Source: Gemmatimonadales bacterium (lineage in GTDB: Bacteria; Gemmatimonadota; Gemmatimonadetes; Palauibacterales; Palauibacteraceae). Taken from it: DNA of 11,539 nucleotides. Shown piece after piece: positions 5,989 through 11,539 of this stretch (position 1 is its first letter; every line of letters begins with the position of its first letter). Below the pieces are notes generated by a model, which did not search any database, had not been told where the DNA came from, and saw nothing but the letters and a program-made list of their open reading frames with translations. The position numbers and the translations under genes are program-made. The stretch lies in contig JAUWDL010000013.1 of the NCBI GenBank assembly GCA_030608825.1, positions 1 to 11,539 of the forward strand, written 5' to 3'.

Positions 5989-6635
5989 GGCTCCTCCCGA
6001 GTCGGGGACTCGCGCGCCCCCTCCCGATCGACCTTCCTCAATGGGCGCACCGCTCGAAACCCTAGCTCCTCGCCACGGACGAGACGAACCAGATTGGAGC
6101 GGTGCGTCCACCAGACGAAGCTCGCGATCCCCAGCGCGAAGACGATCGTCTCGATCGGCGCATCCTCGAAGTAGGCCAGAACGGGAACCAGCGCGGCGGC
6201 GATCAGCGATGCGACGGACACGAAGCCGGTGATGAGGACGAGGCCGACCCACACCAGCATCGCGATCGCCGCCGCGATCGGGGCCAGGGCCAGCATGACG
6301 CCGGCTGCCGTGGCCACGCCTTTGCCGCCGCGCAGACGCAGGAAAACAGACCAGACGTGTCCCGCCACAGCCGCGATTCCGTAGACGATCGCCAGGTAGG
6401 GCCACGCCTCTCCGTCCCACATCGGAAACAGCCACGCGGGCAGGAAGCCCTTGAGCACGTCCAGCAGGATGACGGGCACCGCCCCCCACAGCCCGAGTGA
6501 GCGATAGACGTTCGTCGCCCCCGTGTTTCCGCTGCCTGTGGCCCGGAGATCGACGCGCGCCAGCCGACCGGCGGCGTAGCCGAACGGGATCGAACCCAGC
6601 AGATACGCAGCGATGATAAGTAGCGCGGGTTTCAC
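5985..6635 (-). CDS. plsY: Acyl-phosphate:glycerol-3-phosphate acyltransferase PlsY
   Basis: Integral membrane enzyme that moves an acyl group from acyl phosphate (made by PlsX, not in this window) to glycerol-3-phosphate, giving lysophosphatidic acid. The 216 residues include the three family motifs: an N-terminal GSIPFGY after the first membrane helix, GSGNTGATNVYR, and LRGGKGVAT, with several hydrophobic segments between them and a charged C-terminal tail rich in Arg and Glu. The start is the GTG at 6633-6635, which overlaps the der stop as GTGA, with AAGAGG 7 nt upstream. The frame is open to an ATG at 6695 but that region encodes the end of Der and would place a polar leader before the first helix. 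Placement next to gpsA couples production and use of glycerol-3-phosphate. Confidence 0.95.
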   Translation of the reverse strand: MKPALLIIAAYLLGSIPFGYAAGRLARVDLRATGSGNTGATNVYRSLGLWGAVPVILLDVLKGFLPAWLFPMWDGEAWPYLAIVYGIAAVAGHVWSVFLRLRGGKGVATAAGVMLALAPIAAAIAMLVWVGLVLITGFVSVASLIAAALVPVLAYFEDAPIETIVFALGIASFVWWTHRSNLVRLVRGEELGFRAVRPLRKVDREGARESPTREEP

Positions 6636-7996
6636 CTGCGTGCCTCTTCCCGTCTCTTCAGGCGGAAGCGGATCGGCGTCCCGAGGAAATCCCAAGCATC
6701 GCGGAAGCCATTCTCGATGTACCTAAGATAGTGCGTGGCCAGATCCTTGGGTCGGTTCAGCCACAGCACGAAGAACGGCGGCGCCGACGATACCTGGGTT
6801 CCGTACAGGATCTTGACCTCGCCCCGCGAGCTCTGCGGCGGTTGGAGGCGCCCCGCGAGCTCGGCGAGCAGCCGGTTGACCTCAGCCGTCGGGATTCGCT
6901 GCTGGCGCCGCTTCTGCACCTCGAGCGCCAGCTCCGCGACCTTTCGGACACGGAGACCGGTCAAGGCCGACGTCGTGATGATCGGCAGCTTGCGGAGAAA
7001 GGGCGCGCGCTCGCGAAGGTCGCGTTCGAACTGGGCGTGAATGGCGGGCCCACGATCCTCTCCCAGGTCCCACTTGTTGGCCACGAACACCAGCCCGCAT
7101 CCCGCCTCCCACGCCTGCTCTCCGATCCGGAAATCCTGATTTGTCACGCCGGCTGCGGTATCGACCATCAGGAGACAGACATCCGAACGCTCGATCGCTC
7201 GGGCCGCACGAAGGCGACTGTAGAACTCGATCTCGCCCTGCACCCGCGAGCGACGGCGGAGGCCCGCCGTGTCGACCAGACGGACCCGGACGCCCTCGAG
7301 ATCCAGGTACGTGTCGATCGCGTCACGCGTCGTTCCCGCCTCCTCGGCCACGATCACGCGATCCTCGCCCAGAAGCAGGTTCACGTAGCTGGACTTTCCC
7401 ACGTTCGGCTTGCCGATGACCGCCAGGCTCACATCGTAGGCCTGCTCGGCCTCGGCCCTGCTCTCCGGGAGCAGTCGGATCAGCCGGTCGAGGAGGTCGC
7501 CGCTCTGCTTGCCGGAGAGCGCCGCCACCGGAGCGGGCTCGCCGAGCCCCAGCTCGTAGAACTCGAGGTGGGCGAGCGATCCGAGGGGCTCGTCCACCTT
7601 GTTCGCGGCCAACAGCACGGGCGTGCCCGAGGTCCGAAGGAGATCGGCGATGTGCAGGTCGACCGGCGTCACGCCCTCCCGGCCGTCGACGACGAGAATG
7701 ATGACGTCCGCATGATCGATCGCCGCGAGCACCTGCTGCCGGACTTCCGCATCGATCCCCCGCCCGGGCACATCCGTGACGCCGCCGGTGTCGGCGAGCA
7801 GGAAAGACCGGCCTCCCCACTCGGCGGTGGCGAACTGGCGGTCTCTCGTCACCCCCGGCTCTTCGGCCACGATCGCCACCCGCCGACCTACGATTCGGTT
7901 GAACAACGTCGACTTCCCGACGTTGGGTCGTCCGACGATCACCACGGTCGGAAGGTCGGCCAGTCTGGCCGCCGGCGGGGCGGAGCTCAGTTCCAT
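6632..7996 (-). CDS. der: Ribosome biogenesis GTPase Der (EngA)
   Basis: Essential double GTPase needed for 50S subunit maturation. The 454 residues carry two G domains in tandem and a C-terminal KH-like domain. Domain 1: GRPNVGKST (22-30), DTGG (69-72), NKVD (132-135). Domain 2: GKPNVGKSS (195-203), DTAG (242-245), NKWD (307-310). The KH-like domain covers roughly 365-445 and includes GTQVSSAPPFFVLW and a late FLGTPIRF. All G motifs look intact. A Pro- and Ala-rich N-terminal extension of about 15 residues precedes the first strand. The ATG at 7994-7996 overlaps the previous gene by 10 nt, and no strong ribosome binding site is seen. Translation of plsY starts within its stop codon. Confidence 0.96.
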   Translation of the reverse strand: MELSSAPPAARLADLPTVVIVGRPNVGKSTLFNRIVGRRVAIVAEEPGVTRDRQFATAEWGGRSFLLADTGGVTDVPGRGIDAEVRQQVLAAIDHADVIILVVDGREGVTPVDLHIADLLRTSGTPVLLAANKVDEPLGSLAHLEFYELGLGEPAPVAALSGKQSGDLLDRLIRLLPESRAEAEQAYDVSLAVIGKPNVGKSSYVNLLLGEDRVIVAEEAGTTRDAIDTYLDLEGVRVRLVDTAGLRRRSRVQGEIEFYSRLRAARAIERSDVCLLMVDTAAGVTNQDFRIGEQAWEAGCGLVFVANKWDLGEDRGPAIHAQFERDLRERAPFLRKLPIITTSALTGLRVRKVAELALEVQKRRQQRIPTAEVNRLLAELAGRLQPPQSSRGEVKILYGTQVSSAPPFFVLWLNRPKDLATHYLRYIENGFRDAWDFLGTPIRFRLKRREEARR

Positions 7997-9267
7997 CTCA
8001 GCAGAACGTCCGTCACGTGATCACTCGCGCGAATCTCGGCTCCCGGCACGCCGGCTCGAACGTCGTCCAGCGAGACGTCGTCGAGGAAGAAGCCGCGCTC
8101 GTTGACCGCCGATCGGGAGAGAATGGCCAGATCATAGGACCCGCCGGCACGCAGCGCGTCCAGGTAGTCGGTTCCGGAGATCAAGCCGGCGCTCGTCACC
8201 TGTGGTCCGTACATCGAGTTGGGCACGGCAACCGTTCTGACCTCCACGCCGCACGCAGCCTGCAGCTCGCGGCCGAGCTCAGCGAGAGTCGGCCCCATCG
8301 CGGTGCCGGTGGCCAGGAGGATCGTGCGCCCCGTGAGGCTGGGGAGGCGCGGCAGGTCGGCACGGATGGCCTCGCGGAGCCCGGAGATCGCTCCAACACC
8401 GTTGCCGACCAGCTCCTCGTTGTCGAAGTACTCCCGTCCGGGCACATCCAGCCCGGCCAGGAGGAACATCTCATCGGATGCGTAACACCAGGCGTAGCCA
8501 CGCTCCTCGAGCGCGCGCCCGCGGATCGGGGCCGTTTGGCGAAGCGCGCACGCGCACTCTTCCGGGGTCATGGGCCGGATGCCCGAATCCTGGTTGAACC
8601 GAGTGAGGCCTACCGGCACGACGGAGAGCGAAAGCACCGAATCGCCGCGTTCGTACAGCTCCAGGATCGTCCGATCCAACACCGGACCGCTATTGACGCC
8701 GGGACAGAGCACCGCCTGGGCGTGAACGGCTATCCCGGCGGCCTCGAGCCGATCCAGCTGTTCATTGATCTCCCGAGACCTGGGGTTCACGAGCATCTTC
8801 GCTCGCGCTTCCGGATCCGTCGCATGAACGCTCACGAAAAGGGGCGACAGACGCTGCTCCCCGATCCGCTCCCAGTCTTCCTCCCTCAGGTTCGTCAGCG
8901 TCACGTAGTGCCCGTACATGAAGGAGAGCCGGTAGTCATCGTCCTTGATGTAGAGCGTGGTCCGCAGTTTCTCTGTCTTCGGATTCCCTTTGACGAAGCA
9001 GAAGGGGCACGCGTTCGTGCAGCGCCGGATCAGATCGGCTTCGGGCACCAGCCCGAGAGATTCCGAGCCGTCCTTCTCGATCTCGTACGTGATGTGCCGG
9101 CCGCCGGGCAGCTCCACCTCCAGCTCCACGAGCTCGGCGGCTTCCAGGTACTGGAGATCGAGGGCGTCTCGCAGCTCCTCTCCGTTGAGGCGGAGAAGAC
9201 TCGAACCGACCTGGATGTCGAGGTCGGCTCCGATGGAGCCCTTTCGGACCTGTGCGACGCGGATCAT
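7987..9267 (-). CDS. Radical SAM protein with PDZ-like and DUF512 domains
   Basis: A 426-residue putative Fe-S oxidoreductase. Residues about 1-65 form a PDZ-like domain (KGSIGADLDIQVGSSLLRLNG). Then comes a radical SAM core with the cluster motif CTNACPFC (Cys83, Cys87, Cys90; C-x3-C-x2-C). The family hallmark KDDDYRLSFMYGHYVTLTN (108-126) follows, then LSPLFVSVHATDPE and CPGVNSGP. The second half is DUF512, with VVPVGLTRFN, an ENGVG-like NGVGAISG, an ATGTAMG stretch and VTSAGLISGTDYLDAL. The substrate is unknown for the family, and related genes are often found near der, which fits this neighbourhood. The ATG at 9265-9267 overlaps the preceding stop as ATGA, and the family's N terminus begins right there. 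The open frame further upstream to 9669 is a shadow of the neighbouring gene. Confidence 0.92.
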   Translation of the reverse strand: MIRVAQVRKGSIGADLDIQVGSSLLRLNGEELRDALDLQYLEAAELVELEVELPGGRHITYEIEKDGSESLGLVPEADLIRRCTNACPFCFVKGNPKTEKLRTTLYIKDDDYRLSFMYGHYVTLTNLREEDWERIGEQRLSPLFVSVHATDPEARAKMLVNPRSREINEQLDRLEAAGIAVHAQAVLCPGVNSGPVLDRTILELYERGDSVLSLSVVPVGLTRFNQDSGIRPMTPEECACALRQTAPIRGRALEERGYAWCYASDEMFLLAGLDVPGREYFDNEELVGNGVGAISGLREAIRADLPRLPSLTGRTILLATGTAMGPTLAELGRELQAACGVEVRTVAVPNSMYGPQVTSAGLISGTDYLDALRAGGSYDLAILSRSAVNERGFFLDDVSLDDVRAGVPGAEIRASDHVTDVLLRWN

Positions 9268-9737
9268 TCCGCGGCCAGAACCCGCTGAGCCTCTTGGAGC
9301 TGGAAGACTGGAACGAGCACTCTCACGAGGGCCAGCGCGCCCAATGCCACGACGTTGACATGGTCCTTCTGGGAGAAGACCTGAACATCCACGTCCGCCA
9401 CCCGCAGTCGAGCGGCCAGGACCTCGGCCTCGGCCTCGTCCGTGCTTCGTGCGGCCTCGGCCCACCCGGAGATCAACCGCACATGCTCGTGGTCCCCGCA
9501 TAATGCCGTACGCCGCCCTCCGCGGCGGCACTCGGAGCACAGGTTCAACTCGCATACCGCGCACCGGTGGAACGCCATGTGGTTCCGATGACGTGCGCAA
9601 ACTTGTGGATGATCGAGCAGGCCGCACCAGGGACAGTAGGTCGATGCCTCGGGCCGCTCCCGCCCGCACGACTCGCAGTGCGACGTCCCGTCGTGGGTGG
9701 AGGCCACCCCGCGGGTTCGTCGTCCGCTGCCGGTCAT
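9264..9737 (-). CDS. Zinc-ribbon, B-box-like and DUF2007-like protein
   Basis: A 157-residue protein of unknown function with three visible parts. Residues 21-38 form a zinc ribbon (C21-x2-C24 and C35-x2-C38). Residues 47-83 are a B-box-like cluster with Cys at 47, 59, 62, 67, 70 and 80 and His at 50, 53, 57 and 83. The C-terminal part (about 100-155) has EAEVLAARLRVADVDVQVFS and a late ALVRVLVP strand, resembling the DUF2007 'putative signal transducing protein' fold. No membrane segment or signal peptide is seen, so it is probably cytoplasmic and binds two or more zinc ions. The ATG at 9735-9737 lies 34 nt after the upstream gene's stop and lacks a clear ribosome binding site. A GTG at codon 11 is an alternative. 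Its stop overlaps the radical SAM start as ATGA, suggesting linked expression. Confidence 0.8.
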   Translation of the reverse strand: MTGSGRRTRGVASTHDGTSHCESCGRERPEASTYCPWCGLLDHPQVCARHRNHMAFHRCAVCELNLCSECRRGGRRTALCGDHEHVRLISGWAEAARSTDEAEAEVLAARLRVADVDVQVFSQKDHVNVVALGALALVRVLVPVFQLQEAQRVLAAE

Positions 9738-9771
9738 CAGGCGCCGGACCCGAGGAAAGGTGTCGCCCCGA

Positions 9772-11124
9772 CTAGCTGCTCGCGACCTTCTGGAAGCGAA
9801 AGCCCGCGATCGGCACGCCGCTCGTCAGCTCCACCTGGAAGATCTCGGTCTCCCCGTTGGCCGGAATGACGAGCTGAAGCTGCTCCGTGGCGGCCACCTC
9901 CCCCTGCTGGTCCAGGAACTCGATCGGTATGGTCACCTGGCCGCCAACCTCCTCGCTTCGCCCCATGACCAGACCCTCCACCACATACGCGTTCTCACCC
10001 CGCTCCCGGAGTTGGACGTTCTCGAGGCTGAAGGCCAGGCCGCCGCGCTCCTGAATGATCTGAAGGGCGAGGGCAGCGTTTTCCGTCTTGCTGGCCGTGT
10101 TGGCGAGCAGCGTGTAGGCATCGAAGTCGTACGGATATCTCTCGACGAGCAACCGGCTCAGCTCTGCCGCGAGCTCGATGTCACCGGCTTCGAGAGCCGA
10201 GGTCGCCAGATTGTTGAGGGCATCCCGATCGTACGGATTCAAGGCCCGGGCCTTCTGGAAGGCGGTGACGGCATCTTCGAAGGACTCGGCCTCGTAGAGT
10301 CCCACTCCCACCTGGTTCCACTGGTCTACCGTGAGGTCGTCGCGTGCCAGGAGCTTCGTGAAGGTCGGCTGGGCCGCGGCCGCATCGCCCTCTATCGTAA
10401 GAGCCACCGCGTAGTTCATCTCGGCCATCACGTCGTTCTGGTGCACCTCGGCAAAGAGCCGCAGCATCTCGATCGCCTCGGCGGCCCGGCCGGCTGATCG
10501 CAGCGCCTCGGCCAGGTTGAGCGACGCGTCCCGAGCCTGATCGCTGGGATCGTCCGCCTCGACGGCACCCTGAAACTGCTCGATCGCGGCTTCCTGGTCA
10601 TCGAGGTTCTGATACAGAAGCCCGGCGTTGTTGAAGGCCCGCGAGTCCTTCTTGATCGCGTTCGCATTGAGGAAGGCGGCGAGCGCTCCCTCCATGTCAT
10701 TCGCCTGGTAGTGCTGGATCGCCTCGTTGTACGCCGTCGCCCAGGCGTTGAATCTCGAGTTCTCCGAGCGTTCCTGGCAGGCCGGGTTCGCGCCGACGAA
10801 TCGGATCAACAGCGCATCGGCCGCCTCGAAGTCTCCCAGCCCTATATTGGCCTCGGCCGCCAGCCACAACGCCGTGGGATCGTCGTCGTCCTGAATCTCC
10901 GACTGCAGGTCCTCCAACGCCTCCGCGAACAGCGCCCGTTGAGCCTCCGGGTCTTCCGTCTCGCCGGCAGTCGTCAGCTTCTCGACGGCTCCCTCGGTCG
11001 AAGTGTTGGACACGAGGCGGCACGCGTCCTCCTCCTGTGCCGCAAGGTCGGCGGGGACGGCGGCACCAGCCGCCAGGGCCAGGGCGATGGCGAGAGGCCG
11101 AACGCTCGCTCCTGAGTTGTTCAT
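9772..11124 (-). CDS. Secreted tetratricopeptide repeat protein
   Basis: A 450-residue exported protein. The N terminus is a Sec signal peptide: polar start, Ala/Leu-rich core at about 11-23, and a likely signal peptidase I site after LAA (27-29). The first Cys comes after the expected cut and is not in a lipobox, so it is probably soluble in the periplasm rather than a lipoprotein. Roughly seven TPR-like units follow between about 85 and 350, for example AFNNAGLLYQNLDDQEAAIE, WNQVGVGLYEAESFEDAV and ALNNLATSALEAGDIELAAE. The last 90 or so residues change to alternating beta strands (VVEGLVMGR, then VTIPIEFLD and TEIFQVEL), resembling an FxLYD-like beta domain. The function is unknown, with a scaffold or binding role inferred. 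The ATG at 11122-11124 overlaps the stop of a small upstream ORF, with AAAGGGAAG about 10 nt upstream. Confidence 0.88.
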   Translation of the reverse strand: MNNSGASVRPLAIALALAAGAAVPADLAAQEEDACRLVSNTSTEGAVEKLTTAGETEDPEAQRALFAEALEDLQSEIQDDDDPTALWLAAEANIGLGDFEAADALLIRFVGANPACQERSENSRFNAWATAYNEAIQHYQANDMEGALAAFLNANAIKKDSRAFNNAGLLYQNLDDQEAAIEQFQGAVEADDPSDQARDASLNLAEALRSAGRAAEAIEMLRLFAEVHQNDVMAEMNYAVALTIEGDAAAAQPTFTKLLARDDLTVDQWNQVGVGLYEAESFEDAVTAFQKARALNPYDRDALNNLATSALEAGDIELAAELSRLLVERYPYDFDAYTLLANTASKTENAALALQIIQERGGLAFSLENVQLRERGENAYVVEGLVMGRSEEVGGQVTIPIEFLDQQGEVAATEQLQLVIPANGETEIFQVELTSGVPIAGFRFQKVASS

Positions 11125-11207
11125 TTGCGCGGACTTCCCTTTCTCGAGTTCATGTAGTCCCGCGGGTCGGCGGCCACCGAGCCGCCGGCAGGCAACTTCG
11201 ACCGCAT
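11121..11207 (-). CDS. Candidate 28-residue small protein coupled to the TPR gene
   Basis: An ATG at 11205-11207 opens a 28-codon frame ending in TGA at 11121-11123. The stop overlaps the start of the secreted TPR gene as ATGA, the same junction used elsewhere in this operon. The product is basic, with Pro/Gly/Ala in the middle (LPAGGSVAADPRDYM) and a Lys/Arg-rich end (NSRKGSPRK). It has no membrane segment. About 23 of 28 codons end in G or C, as in the neighbours. A G-rich GGGGGA lies just before the start. I recognise no family. It could be a genuine small protein, a leader peptide whose translation controls the TPR gene, or chance in GC-rich DNA. Confidence 0.45.
   Translation of the reverse strand: MRSKLPAGGSVAADPRDYMNSRKGSPRK
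11168..11187 (-). repeat. 7-bp stem hairpin inside the small ORF
   Basis: CGGCGGC (11168-11174) and GCCGCCG (11181-11187) pair around a 6-nt loop. It covers the Gly-Gly-Ser-Val-Ala-Ala codons of the small ORF, about 45 nt before the TPR start. If transcribed, ribosome passage through the small ORF would open it. It may also be a by-product of high GC. Confidence 0.3.
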
Positions 11208-11274
11208 CCGTCCCCCACGCCAGTACCCTTGTCGGCCCGCTTTACCCGGCTCCTCGTACCCACCACCTCGCCTC

Positions 11275-11300
11275 GCGGATCCGCTGCGGACGCGGTCCGC
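11275..11300. repeat. Two adjacent palindromes between the thrC-like gene and the operon
   Basis: GCGGATCCGC (11275-11284) is a perfect 10-bp palindrome. One base further, GCGGAC-GCG-GTCCGC (11286-11300) is a 6-bp stem with a 3-nt loop. They lie about 60-85 nt past the thrC-like stop and upstream of the small ORF, so they could end the first transcript or form an operator. No T tract follows. No convincing -10/-35 promoter was found in 11208-11359. Confidence 0.35.
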
Positions 11301-11359
11301 GCACCGGTTTCGGCAGAGGCCCGTCCGCTGTGCGCGCTGCTCCCCGGCAGAGCTGATCG

Positions 11360-11539
11360 TTAGTAGACGAGGGCGTGCGCCGTGTTGAAGAGAACGACCG
11401 TCTCGCCATCGATGAGCTGCCCCTCTTCCCTCAGCCGCCGCGCGGCCGCCAGCGTCGCGCCGCCTTCGATGGAAGCGCTGACACCGGCCTTCCCCAGCTC
11501 GACGGCGGCAGCTTCCGATTCCTCGTCGGAGACGGCGAG
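11360..11539 (-). CDS. Threonine synthase-like PLP enzyme, C-terminal end (partial)
   Basis: The last 59 codons of a gene entering from the right edge. The product reads AVSDEESEAAAVELGKAG, then SASIEGGATLAAARRL, an acidic turn with LIDGE, and the closing VVLFNTAHALVY. The pattern of a regulatory-looking helix, an EGGATLAA helix and a terminal VVLFNT strand is that of threonine synthase and related fold-type II PLP enzymes, which usually end near NTGSGLKY. The PLP lysine and the catalytic core lie outside the window, so threonine synthase versus threonine dehydratase cannot be decided firmly; the FNT ending favours threonine synthase. The closing Ala-His-Ala in place of the usual Gly-Ser-Gly is noteworthy. 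The stop lies 152 nt before the small ORF, so it may be a separate transcription unit. Confidence 0.7.
   Translation of the reverse strand, partial: LAVSDEESEAAAVELGKAGVSASIEGGATLAAARRLREEGQLIDGETVVLFNTAHALVY

Noticed and set aside
5989..6489. Longer gpsA frame starting inside plsY
   Set aside because: GpsA homology starts at the GTG 5988; the upstream part is a shadow of the plsY coding sequence.
6731..9288. Two long + strand frames of over 420 codons opposite der and the radical SAM gene
   Set aside because: They are antisense shadows created by GC-rich codon structure; the - strand products match known families along their full length.
1..11539. tRNA, rRNA, CRISPR array, insertion sequence or phage genes
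   Set aside because: No cloverleaf-like segments, spaced repeats, transposase motifs or terminal inverted repeats were found on either strand by eye.

Overview
This is a GC-rich, gene-dense bacterial chromosomal segment that appears to cross the replication terminus. One gene fragment on the left runs on the + strand. Everything from about 968 to the right edge runs on the - strand. Between them, in the gap where the two directions converge, lies a 28-bp site (698-725) with the layout and bases of a XerC/XerD dif site. The gene content is core housekeeping, with no sign of a plasmid, phage or IS. The phylum cannot be fixed from the sequence alone. The GC-rich codon use, the frequent GTG/TTG starts and the DUF512 radical SAM-Der-PlsY-GpsA-MerR-SurE-Pcm order would fit Gemmatimonadota or a similar deep-branching Gram-negative lineage, but this is only an impression.

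Layout, left to right. (1) 1-577: 3' part of a family 2 glycosyltransferase of the polyprenol-phosphate mannose synthase type. (2) 578-967: non-coding convergent gap with a hairpin after the glycosyltransferase, the dif candidate, a purine-rich stretch and a weak terminator for the opposing operon. (3) 968-9267, - strand, read right to left: radical SAM/DUF512 protein, der, plsY, gpsA, a small MerR regulator, surE, pcm, a YqaA/DedA-type membrane protein, apt, and a membrane-anchored TPR protein. (4) 9264-11207, - strand, upstream of these: a candidate 28-residue ORF, a secreted TPR protein and a zinc-ribbon/DUF2007 protein. (5) 11360-11539: C-terminal end of a threonine-synthase-like PLP enzyme cut by the window edge.

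The - strand genes look like one long operon. Most junctions are overlaps of the ATGA, GTGA or TTGA type, or longer, which implies translational coupling. Six consecutive genes (plsY to yqaA) appear to start with GTG or TTG rather than ATG. Functionally the cluster joins ribosome assembly (Der), phospholipid synthesis (GpsA makes glycerol-3-phosphate, PlsY acylates it), stress and repair (SurE, Pcm), purine salvage (Apt) and envelope proteins (YqaA-like, two TPR proteins).

The most notable observations are the dif site with gene polarity reversing around it, the run of non-ATG starts, the small ORF coupled to the secreted TPR gene, and the coupling of a little-known zinc/DUF2007 gene to the radical SAM gene.
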